Source of the DNA: Parvularcula sp. LCG005
Lineage (GTDB): Bacteria; Pseudomonadota; Alphaproteobacteria; Caulobacterales; Parvularculaceae
Assembly (NCBI RefSeq): GCF_032930845.1
Contig: NZ_CP136758.1
Span: 2,743,001 to 2,807,000, forward strand
DNA length: 64,000 bases
Reading direction: 5' to 3'
Shown here piece by piece: positions 8,943 to 18,366 of this stretch. Every line of letters begins with the position of its first letter. Positions within the stretch are counted from its first letter, which is position 1. A model generated the notes under the pieces. It had not been told where the DNA came from, did not search any database, and was given only the letters and a program-made list of their open reading frames with translations. The translations under genes were made by a program, and so were the position numbers.

Positions 8943-10049
8943 ATGTTGTTTTTCCTGATCGGTGGCCTTGTCGTCCTGGTGGTGGTGGCCGTTCTGCTGC
9001 GCCCGTTCTGGTCCGTGGCGGCAAGCGACGATGCCCGAGACCGCGAGATCACGATCTATACCGACCAACTGGCGGAAGTGGATCGGGACCTTGACCGGGG
9101 GGTGATCAACGAGGCGGAGGCGCAATCAGCACGCACGGAAATCGAACGCCGCCTGTTATCTGCAGCCCGACGGGCAGATGATGTTTCCGCCAAGCCTTCT
9201 CGTCCCTTGCGGGCTGGTCTTGCTGTCGCGGTGGCGGTGCTCCCGCTTCTGGCTGTCATCGTTTACGGGCAGATTGGCGCCCCGGGTCAGAAAGCAGAAC
9301 CGTTTGCCAGTCGCACGACACCGGCGCAGATCCCTGGCCTGCGAGCAGGCCTGTCGGATGCAGAACAGATCGCCGCGTTGTCGGAGCACCTTGCGACCGT
9401 ACCAGACGATGTTGAAGCCTTGCGCATGCTGGCGCGGGCACATGTCCGCATGGGGAATTATCAACCGGCACTGGACGCGCTGAGAACAGCGAACCGGGTG
9501 GTGGACGGTCAGGATATCAGCCTGTCCGGTGAATATGCGGAGATCATGGTCATTGCCAATGATGGCACGGTGACGGCGCCCGCGCGGCAGATTTTCACTG
9601 CCATACAGGAGGCGGCGCCTGACAACCCTCAGGCCGCGTTCTATCTGGCCCTCGCCCTCGCCCAAGACGGACAGACAGAAGATGCTCTGACACGACTCCG
9701 CGAACTGCGTGACCGTTCAGATTCAGATGCGCCATGGATGTCGGCAGTCGCTGGCCTCATCAACGCGCTGGAAGCCCCCGTCGCCCCCGCACTCGATCCG
9801 GATACGGCAGACGCCGTGATTAGGGACATGAGCCCCGCCGAACAGCAGGCCTTTATCGAACAGATGGTGGGCCGACTGGAAGACCGGCTGGAGGAACAGC
9901 CGGGAAATCTGGAAGGATGGCGACGCCTGGCGCAGGCCTATGAAGTGCTCGGCCGTGCGGAGGACGCCCAGCGGGCTTATGCACAGATTCTGAAGATTGC
10001 GCCGGATGATGAGGAGGCCTCAGCCCGGCTCAACACCGCTGCGGACTAG
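8943..10049 (+). CDS. ccmI: CcmI/CycH cytochrome c biogenesis TPR protein
   Basis: CcmI is an inner-membrane chaperone that holds apocytochrome c for the CcmF-CcmH heme-ligation complex. The chosen ATG gives 368 residues starting MLFFLIGGLVVLVVVAVLLR, the first of two membrane helices; the open frame upstream adds a non-helical basic segment and is rejected. Next comes a coiled-coil cytoplasmic loop typical of the family (YTDQLAEVDRDLDRGVINEAEA, then ARTEIERRLL), a second helix near residues 85-105, and TPR repeats to the end (LRMLARAHVRMGNYQPALDAL; LEGWRRLAQAYEVLG). Its TAG stop overlaps the atpC stop in a CTAG palindrome. Confidence 0.92.
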   Translation: MLFFLIGGLVVLVVVAVLLRPFWSVAASDDARDREITIYTDQLAEVDRDLDRGVINEAEAQSARTEIERRLLSAARRADDVSAKPSRPLRAGLAVAVAVLPLLAVIVYGQIGAPGQKAEPFASRTTPAQIPGLRAGLSDAEQIAALSEHLATVPDDVEALRMLARAHVRMGNYQPALDALRTANRVVDGQDISLSGEYAEIMVIANDGTVTAPARQIFTAIQEAAPDNPQAAFYLALALAQDGQTEDALTRLRELRDRSDSDAPWMSAVAGLINALEAPVAPALDPDTADAVIRDMSPAEQQAFIEQMVGRLEDRLEEQPGNLEGWRRLAQAYEVLGRAEDAQRAYAQILKIAPDDEEASARLNTAAD

Positions 10050-10432
10050 ACAGTCCGTAAAAGCGCAGCGGCGCGGTCAGCGTTGATGCGGTCTTCGGGG
10101 CTCAGACCGCCATCAGCGACCTGTGCCGCAATGGTTGCTTTTTCCGCTGCTAGACGGTCGCCCGTCAGCTCGGATTCAGGAACTGCCACTTCAGCAAGAA
10201 TGGTCAGGCCCGCCGCCGTGACATCCGCGAAACCGCCGCGAACATAGATCCGTTTGGTAGAGGATCCCTCGTCGATCACGACAAAACCGGGAGAAAGCGT
10301 CGACATGATGGGGGCGCTGCCGACCATCACCTGAAAAAGGCCTTCGGCGCCTGGCACGAGAACGGACTCAGCCTCTCCAGAGAACAATTCGCGCTCAGGG
10401 GAAACGAGTGAAAAGTGCAAGCGATCAGCCAC
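10046..10432 (-). CDS. atpC: ATP synthase F1 epsilon subunit
   Basis: The 128-residue epsilon subunit links F1 to the rotor and inhibits ATP hydrolysis. It has the N-terminal beta-sandwich (FSLVSPERELFSGEAESVLVPGAEG, with the conserved G-G-x-hydrophobic region, then GGFADVTAAGLTILAE) and a short C-terminal helical hairpin. It is not next to atpD: a small membrane protein, a lipoprotein gene and a terminator intervene, so atpC must be transcribed from its own or the lipoprotein's promoter. The start MADRLHFSLVSPE is standard. Confidence 0.93.
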   Translation of the reverse strand: MADRLHFSLVSPERELFSGEAESVLVPGAEGLFQVMVGSAPIMSTLSPGFVVIDEGSSTKRIYVRGGFADVTAAGLTILAEVAVPESELTGDRLAAEKATIAAQVADGGLSPEDRINADRAAALLRTV

Positions 10433-10520
10433 GGGCCATTACTCCAAAAGGCGGGAAACTCGCGCTCTATAAAGAATGAGGCGTGATGGGGCTAGCCCCA
10501 GTCAGACGAAATCGACCTGA

Positions 10521-10688
10521 TCAGGCAGTCGCGCCGGAGAGATTGCTGACAATACCGACAACCAACATCAGCGAGACGCCAGACATGGCCAGAAGACCGG
10601 AATAAACGATCCAGCGGCTCTTCACGGCCTTCAGCTCATCAGCTTTCAGGCCCATCGAAATCAGAATATTATCAAGTTGCTGTGTCAT
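10521..10688 (-). CDS. Small single-helix membrane protein, unknown function
   Basis: A 55-residue protein beginning MTQQLDNILISMGLKADELK and ending in one membrane helix (WIVYSGLLAMSGVSLMLVVGIVSNL). The open frame continues upstream to a TTG but that part looks non-coding, so the internal ATG is preferred (GGCGAGAG lies upstream). It sits between atpC and a lipoprotein gene. I do not recognise a family. A regulatory or assembly role for ATP synthase could be imagined from position only. Confidence 0.55.
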   Translation of the reverse strand: MTQQLDNILISMGLKADELKAVKSRWIVYSGLLAMSGVSLMLVVGIVSNLSGATA

Positions 10689-10876
10689 GCCGATATAACT
10701 CTCGCCTGGCCCCTCCAGTTCCCGAAGGATTGGTAAGGATGGGGCCCAGACCCTTGCATGAAATGCTCGCGCCCCCATGGCGCGGACGCATCTCATGCTG
10801 TCTGAAAAGTCATATAAGGACAAATCTTATCGATTAAAGGCAATAAATCGCAACACAGTCGTGCGGTTTATAGCGG

Positions 10877-11335
10877 CTAGCCGCGATATCCGATCTTGTC
10901 GCCATAGTCCGCATAAACAGAACGGACGGCGAAGCCGTCATACTCCGCCGCTTGTTCGGGCGTTGCGAACATGATGGCGACCCGGATCACCGGCAGGTTG
11001 CGCGCGCGGCTTTCATCACCCCAATTGCGCATACCCCCCGTCCAGACGCCGGGCGACAAAAGTGCATATTCAGCCAGTTCGGATTCGGACAGGTCCCTGT
11101 CGTCCAGTTCGACACCCAGGACGACGAAATGGTCAAAGCCATTTTGCTCAGTCAGTTCAGCCGCCCGCACCATGGCGATATTACGAGCCGTCTCGAAACT
11201 CATCGCACGGCCTTCAATCAGATAGCGCGTGTCGGTGATCTTCGTGTCGGTATACCCATTACCGCCCGCACTCGGACCGTAGGTCGAACAGGCTGCCATC
11301 AGCGCCAGCAGTGCCAAAGATATAAAACGTCGCAT
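10877..11335 (-). CDS. CC0125/CC1285-type lipoprotein
   Basis: A 152-residue secreted lipoprotein. Lipobox LMAAC places the lipidated cysteine at residue 16. The mature part contains GYTDTKITDTRYLIEGRA, then NIAMVRAAELTEQNGFDHFVVLG, the recognisable core of the family named after Caulobacter CC0125/CC1285; function unknown. It lies between the atpD terminator and the small membrane protein, on the same strand as the atp genes, so it probably carries its own promoter and may cotranscribe with atpC. Confidence 0.8.
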   Translation of the reverse strand: MRRFISLALLALMAACSTYGPSAGGNGYTDTKITDTRYLIEGRAMSFETARNIAMVRAAELTEQNGFDHFVVLGVELDDRDLSESELAEYALLSPGVWTGGMRNWGDESRARNLPVIRVAIMFATPEQAAEYDGFAVRSVYADYGDKIGYRG

Positions 11336-11413
11336 TGCTCTCTCCCGTGCTTGCCGATGTCATTGACGGCTTTCCGGTCAGCAGCGTGACCCACAACCTG
11401 TGACTGTGCAACA

Positions 11414-11444
11414 AAAAACCCCGCGCCAGCGGCACGGGGTTTTT
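11414..11444 (-). terminator. Intrinsic terminator after atpD
   Basis: Outer ten-pair stem AAAAACCCCG/CGGGGTTTTT with an inner GCC-AGC-GGC hairpin, 25 bases after the atpD stop. The A-rich and T-rich sides make it work in both directions. Confidence 0.88.
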
Positions 11445-11468
11445 CTGTTCTGATAAATCCAGAAGAGC

Positions 11469-12923
<1,455 letters not shown>

Positions 12924-12967
12924 TCAGGCGGCCCCGATAATCGTGTTAATCCTAGAGGGCTTCAGCG

Positions 12968-13846
12968 TCAGACGCTTTCAGCACCCGCAATAATTTCGAC
13001 CAGTTCGGTCGTGATCTGGGCTTGCCGTGCCCGGTTGTACTGAAGGTTCAGCTTGTCGATCAGCTCGCCCGCATTTCGCGTGGCATTGTCCATGGCTGCC
13101 ATGGAGGCGGCCTGTTCCGATGCCACGTTTTCAAGCAGCGCACGGAAAATCTGTACCGCCACGTAGCGAGGCAGCAGCGTTTCGAGAATCGCCTCTTCGC
13201 TAGGCTCATACTCGTAAGGCGCCGTCGCACCCGTCCCTTTTGAGCTTGCAGGCGGCTGGGCCGGGATGATCTGGTTTGCTGTCGGGATCTGGGCGACCAC
13301 TGATTTGTAGCGACCGAAGAACACCGTCGCCTTGTCGAACTCGCCCGCCTCATAACGATTCAGAAGATCATCGGCGATCATCTTGGCTTCGTCGAAGCCG
13401 ATCTTCTTCCTGTCCTTGAAGTCGATGTGCTTGACGACAAGGTGCTTATAAAGGCGTGACAGCTGCTCATAGCCCTTACGGCCAATACAGTAGAGCTTGA
13501 CCGTCTTGCCCTCGCCCTGAAGCCGGACGATGTGCTCACGCGCCAACCGCACGATCGACGAGTTGAAGGCACCGCAAAGGCCACGATCAGCCGTCGCGAC
13601 GACAAGCAGGTGCGTCTTGTTCTCACCCGTGCCGGTCAGCAGTTTCGGGCCCGGCGCACCTTCGATCATGCCAGCAGCCAGATTGCCCAGCACGTTCTCC
13701 ATACGCTCAGCATAAGGACGGGCAGCTGTCGCCGCCTCTTCTGCGCGGCGCAGTTTGGCGGCGGCCACCATCTGCTTGGCCTTGGTGATCTTCTGGGTCG
13801 ATTTGACCGAGCCGATCCGGTTTTTAAGGTCTTTCAAAGAAGGCAT
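12968..13846 (-). CDS. atpG: ATP synthase F1 gamma subunit
   Basis: The 292-residue central shaft of F1. Starts MPSLKDLKNRIGSVKSTQKI and ends RQAQITTELVEIIAGAES, the two long helices that form the rotating coiled coil. The conserved TADRGLCGAFNSSI block is near residue 85. It is followed after 71 bases by atpD and preceded, after only three bases, by a lipoprotein gene inserted between atpA and atpG. Confidence 0.97.
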   Translation of the reverse strand: MPSLKDLKNRIGSVKSTQKITKAKQMVAAAKLRRAEEAATAARPYAERMENVLGNLAAGMIEGAPGPKLLTGTGENKTHLLVVATADRGLCGAFNSSIVRLAREHIVRLQGEGKTVKLYCIGRKGYEQLSRLYKHLVVKHIDFKDRKKIGFDEAKMIADDLLNRYEAGEFDKATVFFGRYKSVVAQIPTANQIIPAQPPASSKGTGATAPYEYEPSEEAILETLLPRYVAVQIFRALLENVASEQAASMAAMDNATRNAGELIDKLNLQYNRARQAQITTELVEIIAGAESV

Positions 13847-13849
13847 GGC

Positions 13850-14659
13850 TTAATTCGTTTTCTCCAAAGCATCATAACAGCCGGGATCGTACGCTGCGAC
13901 GCAAGTATCTAAGGTCGTAATGAAGTCCGCGATCTCTGGGATTTTCTTGGCTGCCGCCAGAACAAATGGGCGCACCACTTCATAATCTGCAGTAAGTTCA
14001 GCTTCGCTACTATGCCTTGTCACCCAATGGGCCGACGACTCAGTACCAGCAATCCACGAAACACTTGTGCCGTCATAAGCAACCGAATCGGGATCGAGAG
14101 GGACAAATCGCTGCTGCTCGAAGATTTTTTTAAAATCGATACTGTCAAAAATCTCGGCTATTTCGTCTTCACCCACGTCAGTATTGAAATGCTCGGTCGG
14201 CCACAGGATAGTTTTAAACCGATCACGGCAAAAAGCTTCTTCAAGCTCATCAAAATCGTCATCCGCGCATGGGTTCGAATCCAATCGACGTGCGTAGAGC
14301 ACAGCGTCGGTATCGAACTCGCCCTCGTTATATCCATACCCCGGCTTCCTGATCCAGAACGCAGAAATAGCGATGGCGCGGTGAAACGATGGCTCGATGA
14401 TGACAGTCAGATGTTTCTCCACAGTATCAGGATTTAATCGATGACCAACTTTCTGGTATTCATCGTGAAGAAATGTAAGCTGGAAGAGAGCTGTGCTGCG
14501 TTCGACGGACTGTCGCTCCCAGACTGCTTGGTCTTCCAGACTCATATCAAAAATCGAATCTACATCACTGGATGAAGTGCTCGTGGCACACGCCATCAGT
14601 ACCGGGAGCAATAGCCCCCAAGCAACAACAGCGCGCATATATCCAAGAACGTTTTTCAT
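13850..14659 (-). CDS. Hypothetical lipoprotein inserted between atpA and atpG
   Basis: About 269 residues with no family I recognise. A signal peptide (GYMRAVVAWGLLLPVLMACATSTS, split here by its lipobox LMAC) indicates an outer- or inner-membrane lipoprotein. The mature part is acidic, with cysteines in NPCADDDFDELEEAFC and near the C-terminus (DTCVAAYDPGCYD), and holds a few aromatic-rich segments. A TTG further upstream would overlap the atpA end less naturally; the ATG used here gives a clean signal peptide, and a later ATG (MRAVV) is also possible. Base composition is visibly less GC-rich than atpA and atpG, suggesting later insertion. It starts 14 bases after atpA and ends three bases before atpG, so it must be cotranscribed with them. 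Confidence 0.75.
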   Translation of the reverse strand: MKNVLGYMRAVVAWGLLLPVLMACATSTSSSDVDSIFDMSLEDQAVWERQSVERSTALFQLTFLHDEYQKVGHRLNPDTVEKHLTVIIEPSFHRAIAISAFWIRKPGYGYNEGEFDTDAVLYARRLDSNPCADDDFDELEEAFCRDRFKTILWPTEHFNTDVGEDEIAEIFDSIDFKKIFEQQRFVPLDPDSVAYDGTSVSWIAGTESSAHWVTRHSSEAELTADYEVVRPFVLAAAKKIPEIADFITTLDTCVAAYDPGCYDALEKTN

Positions 14660-14673
14660 CCAACAAGGCAACT

Positions 14674-16206
14674 TTACGCAAAGTTCTTGGCGAAGGTCGC
14701 CAGGATGTCTTTCAGCTTGGCTTCGAGCTCGTCAGAGACTTTCTGCTCGCTTCGGATCGTCGAGAGGACATCCGAATGGCTCGCATGCATGTGACGCAGC
14801 AGCTCTTCTTCAAAGCGGCCGACCTTGTCGACGGCGACTTTGTCGAGATAGCCGCGCGTACCGGCATAGATCACGACGACCTGCTCTTCGACCTGTAGCG
14901 GCGAGTATTGCGGCTGCTTGAGAAGCTCAGTCAGGCGCGCACCGCGGTTCAGGGTCGCCTGCGTTGCCGCATCGAGGTCCGAACCGAACTGGGCGAAGGC
15001 CGCAAGCTCACGATACTGGGCAAGCTCGCCCTTGATCTTGCCAGCCACCTGCTTCATCGCCTTGATCTGGGCGGCCGAGCCCACGCGGGACACGGACAGA
15101 CCCACGTTCACGGCGGGGCGAATGCCCTGATAGAACAGGTCGGTTTCAAGGAAGATCTGACCGTCGGTGATCGAGATCACGTTGGTTGGAATATAGGCGG
15201 ACACGTCGTTCGCCTGGGTTTCAATGATCGGCAGGGCCGTCAGCGAGCCTGAGCCGTAATTCTCGTTCAGCTTCGCCGCACGCTCGAGAAGGCGGGAGTG
15301 AAGATAGAAAACGTCGCCCGGATAGGCTTCGCGTCCTGGTGGACGACGCAGCAGCAGCGACATCTGACGATAGGAGACGGCCTGTTTGGACAGGTCATCA
15401 TAGACGATGACGGCGTGCATGCCGTTGTCGCGGAAATACTCGCCCATGGCGCAGCCAGCGAATGGCGCGAGGAACTGCAGCGGGGCAGGCTCGGACGCGG
15501 TCGCGGCGACGACGATGGTGTAGTCGAGCGCGCCATTGTCCTCGAGCGTCTTGACGATCTGGGCGACCGTTGAACGCTTCTGGCCGATGGCGACATAGAT
15601 ACAGAACAGCTTGCCCGAATCATCAGCTGCCGCCTGGTTTGGCTCTTTCTGGTTGAGCATGGCGTCGATGCAGATCGCGGTCTTGCCGGTCTGACGGTCG
15701 CCAATGACCAGCTCGCGCTGGCCGCGGCCAACAGGGATCATGGCGTCAATGGCCTTGATCCCGGTCTGCACAGGCTCGTGCACGGATTTACGCGGCAGGA
15801 TGCCCGGTGCCTTCACGTCAACGACCCGGCGCTCTTCATACATGATCGGGCCTTTGCCATCGATCGGGTTGCCGAGCGGGTCCACGACGCGGCCCAGAAG
15901 GCCTTTGCCGACGGGCACGTCCACGATCGAGTTCGTGCGCTTGACGGTCGCACCCTCTTTAATATCGCGGTCGTCACCGAAGATCACGACGCCGACATTG
16001 TCGGCTTCGAGGTTCAGCGCCATGCCTTTAACGCCGCCGTCAAACTCCACCATCTCACCCGCCTGGACGTTGTCCAGACCGAAGATGCGAGCAATACCGT
16101 CGCCGACGGAAAGCACTTGGCCGATCTCGGAAACTTCAGCTTCTTTGCCAAAGTCCTTGATCTGTTGTTTCAGGATCGAGCTGATTTCAGCCGCATTCAA
16201 TTCCAT
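14674..16206 (-). CDS. atpA: ATP synthase F1 alpha subunit
   Basis: A 510-residue non-catalytic nucleotide-binding subunit of F1. Start [16 protein letters not shown] is canonical. Walker A GDRQTGKT lies near residue 170, followed by the [16 protein letters not shown] block, and the arginine-finger region [13 protein letters not shown] near residue 367. It is four bases downstream of atpH and is separated from atpG by the inserted lipoprotein gene. Confidence 0.98.
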   Translation of the reverse strand: MELNAAEISSILKQQIKDFGKEAEVSEIGQVLSVGDGIARIFGLDNVQAGEMVEFDGGVKGMALNLEADNVGVVIFGDDRDIKEGATVKRTNSIVDVPVGKGLLGRVVDPLGNPIDGKGPIMYEERRVVDVKAPGILPRKSVHEPVQTGIKAIDAMIPVGRGQRELVIGDRQTGKTAICIDAMLNQKEPNQAAADDSGKLFCIYVAIGQKRSTVAQIVKTLEDNGALDYTIVVAATASEPAPLQFLAPFAGCAMGEYFRDNGMHAVIVYDDLSKQAVSYRQMSLLLRRPPGREAYPGDVFYLHSRLLERAAKLNENYGSGSLTALPIIETQANDVSAYIPTNVISITDGQIFLETDLFYQGIRPAVNVGLSVSRVGSAAQIKAMKQVAGKIKGELAQYRELAAFAQFGSDLDAATQATLNRGARLTELLKQPQYSPLQVEEQVVVIYAGTRGYLDKVAVDKVGRFEEELLRHMHASHSDVLSTIRSEQKVSDELEAKLKDILATFAKNFA

Positions 16207-16210
16207 GGGA

Positions 16211-16759
16211 TCAGGCCTCTTTCAGGGTCTGCTGTAGACGATTGAGTTTTGTACGGAGCGAGGAGTCCACCATCCGGCTACCGACCTTGACGATCAGACC
16301 GCCCAGAAGCGAGGGATCCACGCTGGTCACCAGATTGACGGCCTTACCGACCGAAGATTCGATTTGTGCCCGCAGGGCCTTTGTCTGCTCGTCGCTCAAT
16401 GGACGCGCGCTGACGGCCTCGGCACTCACCTCACCGCGATGCGCGGCCGCCATGCGATGGAAGGCAGTGATGATGCCGGGCAGCACCGAGATGCGATTAT
16501 TCCGGCCAAGCAGGGCGATCAGGTTCTGGGTCAGCTGCTGTGCGCCCTGGGCCTGAGCGATCGCCGTGAAGGCGGCTGTCTTGCTCTCTGATGAGAAAAT
16601 GGGCGACTGCGCCACGCTGCGCAGCTCAGCACTATCTGCCAGCGCTTTTTCAAGCGCAGTCAGATCAGCTTCGAGCGCCTCGAGTGAATTTTCGTCACGG
16701 GCGAGCTCAAAGAAGGCCGTCGCGTATCGTTCAGCGACGTCGGACCGGGCATCGGCCAT
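16211..16759 (-). CDS. atpH: ATP synthase F1 delta subunit
   Basis: The 182-residue peripheral-stalk subunit that ties F1 to F0. The start [20 protein letters not shown] is chosen over a longer frame because it matches the family N-terminus and has GGAGG nine bases upstream. The C-terminal domain includes [27 protein letters not shown] (in two parts), the conserved delta signature. It is the first gene of the F1 block; F0 genes are absent here, as is usual in Alphaproteobacteria. Confidence 0.95.
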   Translation of the reverse strand: MADARSDVAERYATAFFELARDENSLEALEADLTALEKALADSAELRSVAQSPIFSSESKTAAFTAIAQAQGAQQLTQNLIALLGRNNRISVLPGIITAFHRMAAAHRGEVSAEAVSARPLSDEQTKALRAQIESSVGKAVNLVTSVDPSLLGGLIVKVGSRMVDSSLRTKLNRLQQTLKEA

Positions 16760-16816
16760 GGGGAGGATCCTCCGACAGGGGCCCAGCGTGCGATCGCGAG
16801 GCTGACATAAAGCTAG

Positions 16817-16843
16817 AAAAAGTGGGGTGGCTACCATCCCCAC
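16817..16843 (-). terminator. Terminator-like hairpin in the atpH leader
   Basis: On the minus strand, GTGGGG-A-TGG / CCA-CCCCAC forms a nine-pair stem with one bulged A and a three-base loop, followed by TTTTTC. No minus-strand gene ends upstream, so it lies in the 5' leader of the atpHAGD unit, just after a promoter-like sequence. Confidence 0.5.
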
Positions 16844-16858
16844 AACAAATTTCGCGGG

Positions 16859-16887
16859 CGGATAGCATGGGGTAGAAGGCGGTGCAA
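16859..16887 (-). promoter_or_regulatory. Candidate sigma-70-type promoter of the atp block
   Basis: Minus strand TTGCAC, a 17-base spacer, then TATCCG. A start site here would put the terminator-like hairpin at the very 5' end of the atp transcript. Recognised by eye only. Confidence 0.3.
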
Positions 16888-16973
16888 CATCCTGCGCACG
16901 CCGAACCGCATCCCTATCGTCTCGCGTGAGGAGACCATTGCCTCATCGCTCCGAACAAGGCCAGACATTTCGC

Positions 16974-17957
16974 ATGGAAATCAGTCAGGAAACGGGCCTC
17001 ATCGAAGGCTTCACGATCGGCGCAGATGGGACAGTCCAGTCGGTAGACGGCTCGGCACATGTCCTGAATGCGCTGTCGATGCCCGAGGGCGGTTATATCT
17101 GGCTGCATTTTGACATGGATGCTGCCAAGCGCTGGCTGTCCTCGGCGGGGCTGGTCGACCAGTTCGTGAGTGCTGCCCTCTTCGCGCCCGAGACGCGTCC
17201 CCGGCTGATCACCGAGCATGGCGGCGTTCTCATCAACCTGCGCGGCGTCAATCTCAACCCCGAGAAGAATCCCGAGGACATGCTGTCTATCCGGGCGTTT
17301 CTGCAGCCGGGCCGTCTGATCACGGTGCGGCGGCAGCGGTCCGTCGCGATTGAAGTGCTGCGCCAGACCCTTCGCGCCGGCACGGCACCCCCTACGGCGG
17401 CACATCTGATGCTTGGCATTATCAACGGCCTGACCGACCGTATTGAGCCGGTGGTGGATCGTCTGTCGGATCGCATTGACGAGCTGGAAATCGAAGCGGT
17501 GGAAGGTGGCGCACTGGCGATCGCCGAGGAAGTCACGGAGATCCGCCACGATACGCTGGTATTTCGCCGCTACATGATACCGCAGCGCGAGGCGGTGGCA
17601 AAATTCGCCGCCCTCGGCAGCGACTGGCTGGACCAGGACTCCCTCGATATTGCAAAGGAGCAGGCCGACCGCATGCTACGGGTGACCGAAGAGCTCGACA
17701 TCACCCGCGAACGGTCCGGCATTCTGAACGATCAGGTCACGGGCCAGCGTTCGGACCGGATGAACCGCAACATGATGGTGATTTCCATCGCGTCAGCGAT
17801 TTTCCTGCCCCTCAGCTTTCTGACGGGCCTGTTCGGCATGAACGTCGCAGGACTGCCGGGCACCCAATGGAACCCGGCCTTTGTCATGGTATGTGTCGGC
17901 TGTGTCGTCATTGCCGCCATACTGGGCGGCGTATTGAAACTGCTCGACTGGTATTGA
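16974..17957 (+). CDS. CorA-family divalent metal transporter (ZntB-like)
   Basis: A CorA-superfamily pentameric channel. The long cytoplasmic N-terminal domain carries EGFTIGADGT, WLHFDMD and a charged helical neck (NGLTDRIEPVVDRLSDRIDELE). Two C-terminal helices surround the GMN selectivity motif, GMNVAGLPGTQWNP, and the second ends LKLLDWY. The GLPGT loop and short cytoplasmic tail resemble ZntB, so zinc transport is more likely than magnesium. An in-frame GTG 48 bases upstream is possible; I prefer this ATG because the family N-terminus starts here, but the ribosome site is weak in both cases. Convergent with a small gene ten bases on. Confidence 0.88.
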   Translation: MEISQETGLIEGFTIGADGTVQSVDGSAHVLNALSMPEGGYIWLHFDMDAAKRWLSSAGLVDQFVSAALFAPETRPRLITEHGGVLINLRGVNLNPEKNPEDMLSIRAFLQPGRLITVRRQRSVAIEVLRQTLRAGTAPPTAAHLMLGIINGLTDRIEPVVDRLSDRIDELEIEAVEGGALAIAEEVTEIRHDTLVFRRYMIPQREAVAKFAALGSDWLDQDSLDIAKEQADRMLRVTEELDITRERSGILNDQVTGQRSDRMNRNMMVISIASAIFLPLSFLTGLFGMNVAGLPGTQWNPAFVMVCVGCVVIAAILGGVLKLLDWY

Positions 17958-17967
17958 GTCGAGGGGA

Positions 17968-18132
17968 TCAGCCGGGATGGGCCGCTTCGTCCCGCTCAAG
18001 CCGCGCACGGCGCAGAAGTCGGGTGCGCTCACGCTGTTCCTGGGCACGCATTTCAACCTCTTGCAGGGCGAGAGCCTGGGCACGTTCGCGTTCAGCGACA
18101 CGACTTTGCGGGGAAGTTGAGAGTTTGGTCAT
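17968..18132 (-). CDS. Small highly charged helical protein, unknown
   Basis: A 54-residue protein rich in Arg, Glu, Gln and Leu (SRVAERERAQALALQEVEM, then RAQEQRERTRLLRRARLERD) predicted to be almost entirely helical or coiled-coil. AAAGGA six bases upstream of the ATG supports translation and makes this start far better than the longer open frame. No family recognised. Confidence 0.6.
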   Translation of the reverse strand: MTKLSTSPQSRVAERERAQALALQEVEMRAQEQRERTRLLRRARLERDEAAHPG

Positions 18133-18317
18133 CACGGTTCCTTTCCGATCGGCGTCCTGTGAACCGGCAGTCGAAAACGAAAAGAACGTCAAATTCCGCA
18201 TCCGAGAGGCGCGCCAAAAAGGCGGCGCTCGTGAACCATATAGGAATGATGAACGAAAATTACCAATGACTTCACCGTAGGAATAGATTCTGCTGCTGCG
18301 GATCGGTCTTGAGACAA

Positions 18318-18348
18318 TAAAAAAGCCCGGCCTGATCGGCCGGGCTTT
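18318..18348 (-). terminator. Intrinsic terminator of the TonB receptor gene
   Basis: Eleven-pair stem AAAGCCCGGCC/GGCCGGGCTTT with a five-base loop, running into TTTTTTATT on the minus strand, 18 bases after the receptor stop. Confidence 0.88.
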
Positions 18349-18366
18349 CCTCATGAAATGCTGATC

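Noticed and set aside
16761-16772. Palindrome GGAGGATCCTCC upstream of atpH
   Set aside because: It contains the Shine-Dalgarno sequence; a four-pair stem is too weak to claim regulation.
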